DNA of 64,000 bases from Mactra quadrangularis (lineage: Eukaryota > Mollusca > Bivalvia > Venerida > Mactridae). Below the pieces are notes generated by a model. It saw nothing but the letters and a program-made list of their open reading frames with translations. It was not told the origin of the DNA and made no database searches. Both the position numbers and the translations under genes were made by a program. The DNA is taken from NCBI GenBank assembly GCA_025267735.1, contig CM046304.1, positions 10,974,001-11,038,000 of the forward strand. Reading direction: 5' to 3'. Below, one piece after another: positions 51,647 through 63,032 of the stretch; the stretch's first letter is position 1, and the number at the start of each line of letters is the position of its first letter.

Positions 51647-52612
51647 TTGGGTAGGAGGAAAAGGAAGAATAGGAACAGTAGTGATGATGGATTCGTCGAG
51701 AAGTTAAACACTAGTAAACTTTCAAAGTCGGGAGGTCCTTCATCTGAATTAAATACATCTGTAAGTGATATCCTAAGCCAAGCAAATGCAGTAATATTTA
51801 ACACTGATGATAGTCTAAGTGTCTTTGATACAAGCTCTAACCCTGGTGACAATACTGAAAGTAGAGAAATGTCTTCTAATAGTGATAAAGAACCATCTAA
51901 TAGTGACTTAATGAAGTGTCTACAAAGTATAGGTAATAGACTTGGAGGTGTTGTAAAGAAACTCAGTTCACTTGATAAACTTGAAAAGAAAGTAGATGAA
52001 TTTGATAAAGAACTTAAGAATATTTGGTTGAAAGTTGATGAGAGAACAAAAAGAGTAGAAGAAAGAGTTACAAATGTAGAAGATAAAGTTGATTCTGTTG
52101 AGGTCGAGACAACATTGTTATCTAGTAAAGTTGATGATCTGATTAAGACTAGAAATAACATTCAAGACGAAGTGGCTTATCTTAAATCACAGTCTATGAG
52201 GAATAATTTATTTTTTACCAATATTCCAGAGGATAATACAAATGGTAATGAGCCCGCTGATTTAACTGAGTCAAAACTTAGACATCATCTTTATGATAAA
52301 CTTAAAGTTGCTATAGATATAGCTGATAGTATTCGTTATGAAAGGGTTCATCGTGTTCCAAGTCATCAAACGTCAGGCAAAATTCGTAATATAGTTGTTA
52401 AATTTACTTACTTCAAAGACAGAGAGTTCATAAGAAAACAGTGGAAACAACTAAGTAGTACTAACTTTAACATGTATGAACAATATCCACCTGAAGTTGT
52501 AGAAAAACGTAGAAAACTTGTTCCAAGGATGAAATCAGCTAGAGATCAGGGTAAAAGAGCTTGGATAGGATATGACACTCTGTATATTGATGGGCGTCCT
52601 GTAAGAGACTAG
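51647..52612 (+). CDS. LINE ORF1-like coiled-coil RNA-binding protein
   Basis: About 320 codons open. The N-terminus is basic (RRKRKNRN) and Ser-rich. A long coiled coil follows (LDKLEKKVDEFDKELKNIWL; VEERVTNVEDKVDSVEVETT), then an RRM/L1-ORF1-type domain (NNLFFTNIPEDN; YERVHRVPSHQ; NIVVKFTYFKDREFI; ARDQGKRAWIGYDTLYID). It would coat the LINE RNA. The codon at the expected start is TTG and the frame is closed upstream, so the start ATG may be lost; the next Met is near residue 75. It ends at a TAG about 15 bases before the endonuclease frame. Confidence 0.75.
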   Translation: MGRRKRKNRNSSDDGFVEKLNTSKLSKSGGPSSELNTSVSDILSQANAVIFNTDDSLSVFDTSSNPGDNTESREMSSNSDKEPSNSDLMKCLQSIGNRLGGVVKKLSSLDKLEKKVDEFDKELKNIWLKVDERTKRVEERVTNVEDKVDSVEVETTLLSSKVDDLIKTRNNIQDEVAYLKSQSMRNNLFFTNIPEDNTNGNEPADLTESKLRHHLYDKLKVAIDIADSIRYERVHRVPSHQTSGKIRNIVVKFTYFKDREFIRKQWKQLSSTNFNMYEQYPPEVVEKRRKLVPRMKSARDQGKRAWIGYDTLYIDGRPVRD

Positions 52613-52626
52613 GGGTACACGGGGGG

Positions 52627-54535
52627 TGAACTTTCTATTCTGTCTTGGAATGTTAATGGACTTATTCATGATAAAAAATCATGTATGGACTTTGTAAATG
52701 TTATTTCTAGTAATGATATCTGTTTTCTTTATGAATCTTGGTCTAATTCTAATAGTAATGTCAAAATTGATGGATTTGTCTCTCATAATTTTTATAGAAA
52801 GTTTCAACACCGCAATGCATGTAGATCTAGTGGTGGTCTTGTAGTGTATTATAAGGAGAACCTAGCTCCAGGTGTTGAAGTTATCAATAATCATTATGAT
52901 ACTATCATATGGCTTAAACTTTATCACAACTTCTTTAACATTGAAGAAGATATATACTTATGTGGTGCATATATATGGTGCCAAGATTCTCCTGTTTATA
53001 ATGTTATAAATGTTGATCTGTTCGAAAAATTAGAAATAGACGTTTTTAATTATAGTAATCTAGGATCTATTTATATCACTGGCGACTTTAATAGTAGAGT
53101 AGGCAATAAAAATGACTTTATTATACATGATGTAGTTAATACAAATATTGATGAGCCAGATTATGAACCTGATTGTATCTCATTTAGAGACACTTTAGAT
53201 AAGACTACTAATAGCCATGGTATTAAATTATTAGATTTTTGTAAATCGTCTTGTCTTCGTATTGTGAATGGTCGTATTGGTAACACACACAATTTTACTT
53301 TTATGTCACGTAATGGTACATCTGTTATAGATTATTTACTTTGCCATGAACGCCATTTTTCTAACATCAAAGAATTTTCTATTGGTAACTTTAATGAATG
53401 GAGTGATCATGCACCATTACATTTTGTCTTGTCATGTAACCATGTGTCTGAATCAGAAAGTAGTTATAAAGAAACCAAATTTAAATGGAATGATAATCAA
53501 AAACAAAAGTTTAGAGCAGGTGTTATTGCTAGTTTACCATTATTCAATGATATTGTTAATAATATAGATGTTAATCAAAGAATCTCTGTGAACAATGCCT
53601 TAAATAGTTTCACTGAAATATTACGTAATGTCGCTGATCCTTTGCTCTAAAAAAATTGTCATTTTAGAAATATTTCCATCTTTGATTCGGAAAGATTCTC
53701 AAAACAAGCAGACTGGTTTGATACCGACTGTATGAACGCTCGTAAAGTATATTTAGATTATCTGAGTATTTTTAATAGAGATAGATCAGACATAAACCGA
53801 ATACAGCTAAGCGAACAAAAAGCTATATACAAAAACTAATTAGAAAAAAGATTATTATAAGTTAAAAATGATTGAAATCGAAAATCTAAAAAAGGAAAAC
53901 CAAAAGATTTCTTGAAGATTTTTAAATCTAAATCCAAAAGTTCGAGCAGTTACATACCCTAAGAGGAATTCAAAGAGTTTTTTGCTAACGTAAGCAATGG
54001 TATGTTTCAATGTGAAAATGAAGATGCAGAGAATTTTTGTAATAGTAATAATTTTAACGAATGTAATGATATTTTTCCTGAATTAGATTCAGCGTTTACC
54101 ATAAACGAGATAAAATCTGCTGTCAAACTTTTAAAACGTAATAAGGCCTATGGTAGCGATTGTTTACTAAACGAATATTTTATTGAAAGTGTTGACATTT
54201 TAGCTTCGCATTTATGTGATTTATTCAATTGTATTTTAAGTTCAGGTTGTTTTCCTGAAAAGTGGACAGAAGGTTTTATTATACCGATTCATAAGAAAGG
54301 TAGTAAGTCAAACGTCAATAATTATAGGGCGATAACTCTAGTTAGTTGTTTTGCCAAACTTTTCACTACTATAATAAACAGAAGAATCGAAACTTTTTGC
54401 AATGAAAACAATACTATTTCTGATGCACAGTTTGGCTTTAGAAAAAATATGTCTACTGTTGATGCAATTTTTACATTAGCTTCTATTGTACAAAAATATT
54501 TAAGAGATTATGTACTATGTACTTATCTGAAATAA
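52627..54535 (+). pseudogene. LINE ORF2: APE endonuclease and RT N-terminus, deleted
   Basis: The endonuclease starts ELSILSWNVNGLIHDKKS, then CFLYESW, YITGDFNSRVG, SVIDYLLCHERHF and EWSDHAPLHFVLS, so the catalytic N, E, D and SDH residues are visible. Stops from about 53650 to 53990 interrupt the linker. RT resumes with IKSAVKLLKRNKAYGSDCL, WTEGFIIPIHKKG, NNYRAITLVSCFAKLFTTII and AQFGFRKNMSTVDAIFTL, and is then cut at about 54500. There it runs straight into 3'-UTR-like 'tatgtacttatctgaaataa'. The catalytic YADD region is deleted, so the copy is dead. Confidence 0.8.
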
Positions 54536-54540
54536 ATTAT

Positions 54541-54650
54541 CTGTTCTGTTCTGTTTGTTCTGTTCTGTTCTGTTCTGTATAAATGTAAAATCATGGACAT
54601 ATTGTCTCAATTTTGAAATAAATTATCTATCTATCTATCTATATTTAGTA
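54541..54650 (+). repeat. LINE tail microsatellites (TTCTG)n and (ATCT)n
   Basis: 'aataaattatctgttctgtt' leads into (TTCTG)n, then after about 45 bp 'gaaataaattatctatctat' leads into (ATCT)n. Two stacked copies of the same tail suggest one element inserted next to the tail of another. Confidence 0.65.
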
Positions 54651-54904
54651 TACTTTTTTAACGTAAAATAAAATGTTGAGTTGAAACTTTACCAACGAGT
54701 TGTCATTGTGTTCACCCTTGTGTAGCTGGTACGCTAACAGTTGTGACGAGAGCGTCGAGTGAGCAACCTCCGTTCACTCTACCAAACGAACAACGTATGT
54801 AAGAAAACCACTCGAAAGGCCTCTCAACCCCAGCACAAACAAGTTCACCTTGGAGAAACCTCCATTGACGAAGATCGACTCAGGCTGTACAGATCGATAC
54901 ATTT

Positions 54905-55156
54905 ATGTACGTAGATCTATACACGCGTCCACAGTCGTCCGGGGTGATCTCGTTACAATATTGCTGCCCGGTTATGGATTCAACAGCGTGGCAAAATTTG
55001 GTAGTGTCATTGGTAAGAGGACTTGCGGCGTCCGACGAGTATGGGCTTAACTTATTTATAGCATATCTGGGTACAGAAGAGAATCAAAGCGCCATAAGTT
55101 CAATTCGTTCCGGTTTGGTAGAGCGGAGAACCACAGAAAAGTGGAAACGGTTTTAG
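54905..55156 (+). CDS. Unrecognised 83-codon frame in a GC-richer patch
   Basis: Reads MYVDLYTRPQSSGVISLQYC, SLVRGLAASDEYGLNLFIAY and SSIRSGLVERRTTEKWKRF. It lies in a ~450-bp patch (54690-55160) less AT-rich than its surroundings, between LINE debris. An overlapping frame starts at 54850. I recognise no domain; it may belong to a mobile element or be spurious. Confidence 0.2.
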   Translation: MYVDLYTRPQSSGVISLQYCCPVMDSTAWQNLVVSLVRGLAASDEYGLNLFIAYLGTEENQSAISSIRSGLVERRTTEKWKRF

Positions 55157-55164
55157 TCTCTTTG

Positions 55165-55535
55165 TAAACATGTCAGCTTTAATTTATACACAATATCCAG
55201 TTCCTCAACAAAGATTTTATCTTGTGGCTGAACCTATTCCTATCTGTGACAAATACGTGTATCTTGGTATTGAATGCAATTCGTGTGTGACATCTAATTA
55301 TATCATTCATGATGCATAAGTGAAACTTAGAGAAACGTACTTGTCTTTGTGCGAAAGGAATTTGACCAAATAGACTTAGCCCATCTACTTTGATGACTAA
55401 ATTTTGTTCAATTGTGCTATCTAAATCTTTTTACGGTGGTGAGCTTTGGTGTAATTACTAGATAAGTGACCTAGCACGCCTGTCCAAAGAACAGAAATGT
55501 TGTAATAAACACATGCAAGGTTCCATAGATGTATT
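55165..55535 (+). pseudogene. LINE RT C-terminal fragment
   Basis: Reads QQRFYLVAEPIPICDKYVYL then GIECN, a typical post-palm YLGI motif, and further on VLSKSFYGGELWCNY and LARLSKEQKC. Several stops. Only this C-terminal scrap is present; the clade is not settled. Confidence 0.6.
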
Positions 55536-57812
55536 AGTATAGATTTTGTATGACTATCAATTCTGTTTCAATAAGAGGCTTTAGTCAGTTATTTCCCCTG
55601 TGTACCTTTCAAATAGGTTGGTCCAATTAGTTGTATTACTCGAACTTACCCTTACTTTTCAATATCAATTTGCCAAAATTAATCTTTAATTACCTTTTTT
55701 AAATCATTTAATTAGTTTGAAATTCACGCTAAGTATTTTTAAGGAAAAGAACTACATATTTTGTTTCCCTTAGATTTAAGGAAATTTAATGATAAAATCC
55801 GAGGATTCCAACCTACTTACCAATCGGATTGCTTTAGTTTTTATCAGAGAAAGATAACTGACTAAAGTCCCTAATTGATACAATCTCCGTAAACAGAGAT
55901 CCTGTTCTACTCGCGTTTTCGTACTGGATCTCTACTTAGTCAATGCAAGGTCACGTCGAGATGATTTTTGTGTCGACCAATCAATGCGTAGCTTTCATCT
56001 AGACGAAAACACTATTAATCATATTTTGATTTCGTAATTTCTATTTTTAGACCAAGGTTTGCATGCAAATTTAACAGCGGTATTATTCACAGTCTGCGAT
56101 TGGAAGGCTCATTTCAAATTGCGAGACGTAGACGATGTAAACAAGTTACGTATCATAACAATTTCGTCATGAATAGTATGATGAGAAAAGGTCACCTGAA
56201 CGTGACCTTCGTTTGGAAAAGGCCAGATCTAAATTAGCGAGTATGCGAGCGGTAAAATTTTAGATCGGATTTAAATCAGATTGTAATTTATACAATACTA
56301 GAAACTTAAATGCTTTGGTCAGATTTGTCGAATAAAACCGCATTATCTTGTACAAAAAATCTTTTATGATAGACTTTTAAGGTGAATCCAGATATCACCT
56401 CTATACTAAGACGCACAACGCTTCCCAGAATTCGGCGTTTTGGTACGCAATAGAATATAGTACAGCGCATGAAGACAAAATCGTTGGATTTTTTCGTTTT
56501 TGACAAAATCATTGTTAAAATGTGAAATAAATGATCACTTATAGCTACAGGAATATGAATCCATGGATACAAAGTACTTTTAAACCATCTAGGTATAGAT
56601 GCATAGTTACTGTAATAAAACCGTGTATTCTACTTTCGATTTCAAATGTCTGTGTAAAGAATGACAAATGAAAACACATTATGATGGAGGTTTAACTACC
56701 GGTTAAAAAGTTTAATTTAATGAGGATAGTTGGTTGGATAGTTAAATTTTATTGAATTGACACAAAATACATACTCTATTTGTTCAGTATACTTGAAGGG
56801 GGGAACAATTAGAATGTAAACATTGCCACGTGTTTTAAGGTAAGTAAACAATTTTACCCATGATGCTGGGCGTCTCAGTACAAAGGTCAGGCAGACCGTT
56901 TGTGTACAGAATGAGGTAAATCGGCATTGATGATCAATGTCTAGGATTTATGCCTAGTGTATACAAACTTTTCAAGAGATATAATCTTGTTATTTACCTA
57001 GAATAATATATTGAAAATGTAACAATACCCTAAAAGAGGCAATGGAAATAATTATCAGTTCAAGGTGTTCTAGCGCGTAAAAAGAATGATTCATTGCGTC
57101 GTCTTATAAACTGGGACAATTGGGTGTGACTGAGAATGAGAATGTTGTTAACGATTACTCCCCTTTTTGCGAGTCGCGAAATCCAAAAACTATATCTGTA
57201 ATATTCCTAAATGATGTAGGGATATTTATTTCAAGACAGTTGTTTACAACATTGTAAATTTATTAATTATACAACAGATAATATGGTTGTTTATGACATA
57301 CATTTATGTCATTGTCTGATGAAAGTGTCAAGACAATATAATGTATTGTCTCGTTAAATTAATTGTAATGGAGTTGATAAATACAAAATTATGTATTCAC
57401 ATATATTTATTCATATATACATATTAAATTTAGGCCGAATAAGATACTATAAAACATTACTTTGACACGTTCAAAGGTTCCTACGTTACAGGTCAATGTT
57501 CTATCTATCTGTAATAAAACAGAAAGATATACTATCTGGATGTCTTGTAACATGTACCTCATTGATCAATCTTTTTAAGATGTGTTCATTTGTCATTTCC
57601 GAAGATGTGCTACATTTTGTATAGATGTGCGAAAAATCATACTTTCCATTAAATTAAATTCATGTTTATTTCACATTTTAAATGTAGTTAAAATTGCTAT
57701 TTGTTAAAATTCATAAAATGTAGCTATTATACGAATAAAAAAACCACAACATATTATTGGATATTGTAAATAGGACTTTGTTTTAAAAATAATTGTGGGA
57801 GACATATATATC
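55536..57812. other. Unassigned DNA
   Basis: No exon with credible borders and protein-like content on either strand. The minus-strand frame at 56306-56572 has no recognisable motif. Confidence 0.4.
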
Positions 57813-58652
57813 TAAAGGCCGGGCTTCAACTATAAAAGAGAGAGAATCTGGAAAATGGCCACTTCTCTCTGATTCTCTGAGCAGTAAACATGTTAAACCA
57901 GAGAAAGAAAATCTAGAACTGTGACAAATTTACCCATCAGATTTCAATGAAATTTTACTAATTGATAGTTCAATACATTTTCAGCTTTATTTGAAATTTT
58001 CAGTTTTATATGTTACTTAAAAATAGCACTTTCAAAAGAAAAATTGATAAACAGTTTTAAAAAATTCAAATTTGACTGACAGGTGATTAGGGGTTCATAA
58101 CCTTCACTTAGCCAATCGAAAGAGAGTTCACGACCTACTCTTAGCCAGTAATAATATCTTCTCACTGACCCTAATAAAAAATTCCCACAACTGTTGATTC
58201 ATAGATTATTCCTGTAGTGCAGTGTTACATTTATATACATGTATAATCTATTTTAGTATCGATCATGAAATAATTCCAGGATGACCAGTTACTGTATTTG
58301 AATGTAATTGTAGTAGTAAATAAACAAAATCAGATGTTTTAGTGTCAAATAATTCTTGAAGTATTTGAAAAGAAATTTGATAATGAAATATTGTTACACT
58401 ATAAAAATATTTAGTAGTTTACAACACTAGATGGTTCAATACAAATATGATATCTAACTTTTCTTATATTCTTAGATTAGAAACACATGTTGGAGTTTTC
58501 TCTGTATAAACATGTAGTATATTTTGTTTACAATCTTGAAAATTCCAGCCGTTGGTAACCTCTGATAACGTAGGTCAAACCCTCCCCCTCTCTCCTTATC
58601 GGCTTAATTGCTAACCACCCGGTTTTTTTCAAGAAATGAAGTCCGGCCTTTA
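57813..58652. mobile_element. TIR element (TAAAGGCCGG ends), 840 bp
   Basis: Left 'taaaggccgggcttca' and right 'tgaagtccggccttta' are complements with one mismatch. No coding inside and no clear target-site duplication. Superfamily not assigned. Confidence 0.6.
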
Positions 58653-58918
58653 AATTTAGGCAGATACAAAGCATTACGGGGTTACACTGTATTATAGCTT
58701 TTTTATAGCACGCTACCTACATTCACCTGATTCACTGAGGAAATCTGTGGATTTCAAAAGATCAAATCATTACTAGAGTCAGATTAATAGGTTAATACAT
58801 ACAACAGAGTTCAACCGGCCTCGCTTTGAAAAAGACATTCTAGAATCCTGCACAAGCAGGGAAAGCTCAATTTTACTACAGACTACTACAAAAACAACAA
58901 ACAATCCTTAATATAGTT

Positions 58919-59142
58919 CTGTTATATTAACCTGTCACAACTTAAATAGTCACTGAAATTGTTAATTTTTACTTCTTTCGAACTTGTTATTTCAACGGTA
59001 TTCAAAATTGCTACATATACATGTATAGTCAGATCATCAATAATTAATATGGATCAGTGGCTCAATGGATTAAAAAAGATAAATACTAACACATTAGCTG
59101 TGACCGTGTAATTATTCAAGTTGTGACAGGTTAATATAACAG
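58919..59142. mobile_element. 224-bp element with 25-bp perfect TIRs
   Basis: The 25 bases from 58919 ('ctgttatattaacctgtcac', then 'aactt') are the exact reverse complement of 59118-59142. The interior is AT-rich and non-coding. It sits directly before the degenerate LINE. Confidence 0.7.
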
Positions 59143-59149
59143 CATTATA

Positions 59150-60900
59150 CCACCTCTTAAAGACATCACAATTGATACAGTGGGCGACATTGAAAAAAGC
59201 AAGCTTACTCAATCAATATTTTTAATCACAAACTACTAAATGATAACTATATGACTTCAGACATTTCTTCAAGACATCTACCCAATATATATAACATATG
59301 AAGATGTCTCTTCAGTCTTTAAATCGGTACCTGTTAGGAAAGATTGAAGACTAGATAATATCAATAGTAGAATCTTAAAAAGATTTGCATGTTGAAATTA
59401 TTCAACCACTTGGCAAACTATTTAACTATTTCCACTCTATTAGTCAAATGCCATTTTAATAAAAAACAGCAAATGTATGTGCGTTTTTAAGAAAAATGAT
59501 GCTAGTGAAGTCAGTAATTATTGCACTATATGACTCGTTTAAGCTAATGTTTTGAGAAATATTTTTGCATTTCCAAACAACTTAATAACCTCTCTGCAAT
59601 CAGGTATAAAACTTTTGAAAAAATGAATCCATTTTGAACCAACTTACAGCATTATATCATACTTTTTGTGAAGCGCTTGATCAGAGGAAAGTCGTAAGAG
59701 TCATATTTTGTGATATTTCCAAAGCTGTCGACCGAGTATGGCATGAAGGTCTCATACACAAACTAAAATTAGAAGGCGTATCTGGCCCCCTCATTCTTTG
59801 GTTTGAAAATTACCTAACAGACAAGTTTTAACAAGTTGTTGTAAATGGCAAATCATCCACACCTTTCCGTTTAAAGGTTTGCGTCCCTCAAGGTCAATAC
59901 TGTGACCATTACTGTTTATAATATACATAAATGACATAGTTGACAATATTCAATCATCCCTAAGTCTCAGTAGCTCTTAACTCAGACATTCAAACAATTT
60001 TAAATTGGGCAGAAAAATAGCTTGTTTTTAAAATCCTCAAAACAAATCAGAATCACTTATGAGAAAACACAATAAGCCTATACATCTGCCCGGGTTAATG
60101 AATGATACGAATATCTATGAAGTAACGATTTATAAACATCTAGTAATCGAGTAATTCTAGCCTCAGATGGCACATGGCATCGACATATTCTGAATTAGAC
60201 CCGTGCTTGCATATGATGATGTTATATAATCAAATCGTGTATCCCAAAAAATGTTTGCTTGAAAACGTTCAACTAGAAGCTCTAAGAATAATGTCTGGCA
60301 CTACTAAACTAGTCTCAATCGATAAACTATACCAAGAAACTGGTTTTATTCCTTAAATCATCGACGAGGCAAACCATAGACTTATTCATGTTTCAAGATA
60401 AAGCACGGTCTCTCTCTCTATAGAGCTCGGCGCGATATGACCTTTTTGTGTTGGTGCGCCGTAAATCCCAAACAAACAAACTCTCTCCATAGAGCTTTTT
60501 GATCTAATCCCTTATACAATATCTGAAACATCTTCTCACAACATGAGAAATGCTTCACAAACTTATAACGTCTTCTGTAATACTAATCTCTATGCAAAAT
60601 CATTTACACCAGAAACCATAGCAGCATAAAATGCACATCCAAATGAACTAAGAAAGCCACAATCTCTCTTTAAACAGTTCTTTAAACGTAGTTTGGCTAT
60701 TTAAGTTCACAACAAACAATTTCGAAATACTCTTATGAAGTTGACAGTTCAACGTCAATAATACATACTAGAATACTAAGAAGACACTGTAGTAATCTCT
60801 GTGAGCATCTTTTCTCAAAAACAAAACATTTTGAATAACTCTTACTGTTAATGCGGCAAATTAGAAACAACGGAGCATTTTTCCTAGCATGTCACTTATT
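59150..60900 (+). pseudogene. CR1/jockey-like LINE RT, heavily degenerate
   Basis: Order of remnants: PLKDITIDTVGDIEKSKL, EDVSSVFKSVPV, INSRILK, FKKNDASEVSNY, MNQLTALYHTFCEALDQRKV, VIFCDISKAVDRVWHEGLI, LILWFENYLT, VVNGKSSTPF, CVPQGQ (for GVPQGS), then LENVQLEALRIMSGTTKL, IDKLYQETGF and a closing C-rich segment near 60850 (CGKLETTEHFSLACHL). Many stops and deletions, and the YADD region is not recognisable. A SINE scrap with target duplication is inserted at 60404. The 3' end is replaced by a reverse SINE. Confidence 0.75.
60404..60485 (+). repeat. SINE 3'-end insertion with target duplication
   Basis: 'ggcgcgatatgaccttttg', 'tgttggtgcgccgtaaatcc' and an (AAAC)n tail sit between 'ctctctctatagagct' and 'ctctctccatagagct'. 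The ~15-bp flanking repeat and A-rich tail indicate LINE-driven insertion of a severely 5'-truncated SINE. Confidence 0.7.
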
Positions 60901-60902
60901 CG

Positions 60903-61062
60903 TTTGTTTGTTTGTTTGTTGGGTTTAACGCCGTAGCAACACATTGTTTAGGTCATATAACGGCAGCCAGTCAACCTACTCACTCCTCCTGGAAAGGCTA
61001 AATCTGTAGATTTAGATGTTAACTTCAATGCGCACCATTTCGTTCTATTCTCATGTCATGGA
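60903..61062 (-). repeat. SINE family A, 3' portion
   Basis: Minus-strand tail (AACA)n, 'gttgctacggcgttaaaccc', 'ggttgactggctgccgttat', 'ccaggaggagtgagtaggtt'. It breaks off near 61062 within the body. Confidence 0.7.
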
Positions 61063-62339
61063 GTTTATTTTTTTCTGGTTTTTTTTTCATTTTTTTTTTT
61101 CATTTTCTATTTATTCAATCTTAATACAATATTACCAGTGTAGCAGGAATGAATTGTAATTGACATAATACCTTAAAATCTATGTTTATTTTAGTGTCTT
61201 TTCTAATTGTACATACCACCTTATTTCCTTATATGGTAATAGAGTTGGAGTTTCCTTGTGTTTTCACAAGATACATCAAGTTTTACTTCATGAATTCAAT
61301 GAATACACATTGATTAGTGTAGTGAAATTTATATGAACAGTAGCGTAGCTGTTCTATGTTTCATTTTACATATTGTCTGCCATATTTTACTTAGTATTGT
61401 AAATTTTGTCATTTAATACGTTAAAATCAGTCAGTATATATGGTTTAATTGTAGTTTTGTACACCTATTACTGTACATGATTAAAAGCTTTAGTTGTGTT
61501 TGTGTTGTGCATTTTATAATTGTCAGTAGCAATCACCCCTTAGCGTGCGGTTAGATCCGCCCAGGAAGATTTGGTAGTTGCACTGACTCACTGTGTAGGC
61601 AAACACTATAAATACAGGGCAAAATGACTGATACTTGGCCAGTGTCTCTGGACATATAGGTAAGCTTTACCTCGGCCAATTGCTCTTTCTTTTCATCATG
61701 ATTTAAGCTGACTTTCAAGGAAAAGATGTAAATACTTTGTATATAAAACTGTTGTTTAAATCATGTTTTGTTGAAAGAACTTAATAATATAATTAAAAGT
61801 ATAATTTGAATTGAATTGGCTTTGTTTCTTCAATAAATATAACTTAAGATCTACAGAGAACCACATACTGAAAAAAGTAGATTCGAACCTGGGTTTATAG
61901 AGCCAAGAGTAAGGCTCCTGTTACACGAGTTACAACCGGTACAAACATTTTGTATTTTAAAGGGAAGCTTATGATCGAAAAAGCGGTTTAAACCCCATAA
62001 GTATAGCTTTGCCTAAAATGTCTGAGGAGAGAAGTTTAAAATCAGCTGTGATATCTCTTCTTTAATCCTCAATCTCTTACGATCATGCTACTGTATAATC
62101 AGTTTTCAAAACATGGCGTGTTATTTTAATTTTGAAATCATCCGTTTTTGGGAGTAACACATGAGTCAACACTATTGTGTAGCGGTTTCAAAGTATTTAT
62201 TCGTGTGAAAACAAAATTAAGTATTCAGTACGAGTGGTACAGTGTATAAGAATGTAGATATAACTCACTCGTTCTTATATAAATAATAAAAGAACATTTC
62301 TGAATATATTCACTCATCCCTATTTTTTGCCAGTTAGAC
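61063..62339. other. Unassigned DNA
   Basis: No supported gene. 'ctataaatacagggc' near 61607 resembles a TATA box but has no clear transcript. A weak tRNA-like B box ('agattcgaacctggg') is on the minus strand near 61880. Confidence 0.35.
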
Positions 62340-62476
62340 TATTCTTGAGTTAAATCGACGCACCAATTACAAAAACACATAACCAAGCTCAACAAAAGTA
62401 TGCCCAGTCCGGGAATCAAACCCACGACCGCTCGATCAGTAGACTTGCGTGTTACTAACAGAGCTAGCCGTTTTAA
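62340..62476 (-). repeat. SINE family A, 5' half
   Basis: Minus strand: 'ggctagctctgttagtaaca', 'gatcgagcggtcgtgggttt', 'gattcccggactgggcatac'. The 3' part is missing. Confidence 0.7.
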
Positions 62477-62508
62477 CTTCTCTTGTCGGTCAATCAAATA
62501 TCATATGA

Positions 62509-62709
62509 TTATGATGCTGGTTCAGTGTAATCATTAAGACGTATATTTTGTGCACTAGACTGTTCATTAGTCACTTCTATTGAAATACAGGCATGTTTTC
62601 TGGCCCATGGTTGTAAATGAATATCACAACATACGAAAAAAACAATAGCACCAAATACATCAATAGCTGCTGCTAAATAAAATACTTGTCTCCATTCTTC
62701 TTGTAGCCC
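62509..62709 (-). CDS. C-terminal exon of an SLC17-type anion transporter
   Basis: A 'ttttttccag' acceptor is followed by an open frame to a TAA: GLQEEWRQVFYLAAAIDVF, then GAIVFFVCCDIHLQPWA and a short hydrophilic tail ending DYTEPAS. EEWR.VFY.AA....GA....F and QPWA are hallmarks of the last membrane helix and tail of the SLC17 family (sialin and vesicular glutamate transporter relatives), which move organic anions with phosphate, proton or sodium coupling. Other SLC17 members often have GS.E before QPWA; here it is CDIHL. Upstream exons must lie beyond 62710 on this strand; none was recognised to 64000. A SINE begins 50 bp into the intron. Confidence 0.8.
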   Translation of the reverse strand, partial: GLQEEWRQVFYLAAAIDVFGAIVFFVCCDIHLQPWARKHACISIEVTNEQSSAQNIRLNDYTEPAS

Positions 62710-62760
62710 CTGGAAAAAATAAAGATTTCAATAAATCAAAGCTTAATAAATGTAGCTTGT

Positions 62761-62998
62761 AGCCTGGAAAGGCTAAATCTCTAGATTTAACTGTTAACCA
62801 ACTATTAAGCACATACTTTCGCCAGTGACTGACAACTGCCCTACATAATTAAAAATCATTGGTAGGAGGGAGAATGACCGTAGAAATAATTTCATGACCA
62901 AGCTCCACGAAAGTATTCCCCACCCGGGAATCGAACACACGACCCCTCGATTAGAAGACTTGCGTGCTTCCAAGTGAGCTAGCCGGGTGGCTTCGAGA
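62761..62998 (-). repeat. SINE family A, near full length
   Basis: Minus strand: 'cggctagctcacttggaagc', 'gaggggtcgtgtgttcgatt', 'cccgggtggggaatactttc', body 'cagttgtcagtcactggcga', 'gttggttaacagttaaatct'. It lies in the SLC17 intron. Confidence 0.85.
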
Positions 62999-63032
62999 AC
63001 ATACATTACCTGGCATGATATTGCTACATATA

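Noticed and set aside
51550..52161. 203-codon minus-strand frame
   Set aside because: Ser/Leu-rich antisense shadow of the LINE ORF1 coiled coil.
56306..56572. Minus-strand 88-codon frame
   Set aside because: No recognisable motif, no splice context and atypical composition.
61600..61700. LTR or promoter around 'ctataaatacagggc'
   Set aside because: Only a TATA-like word; no matching second LTR and no downstream gene.
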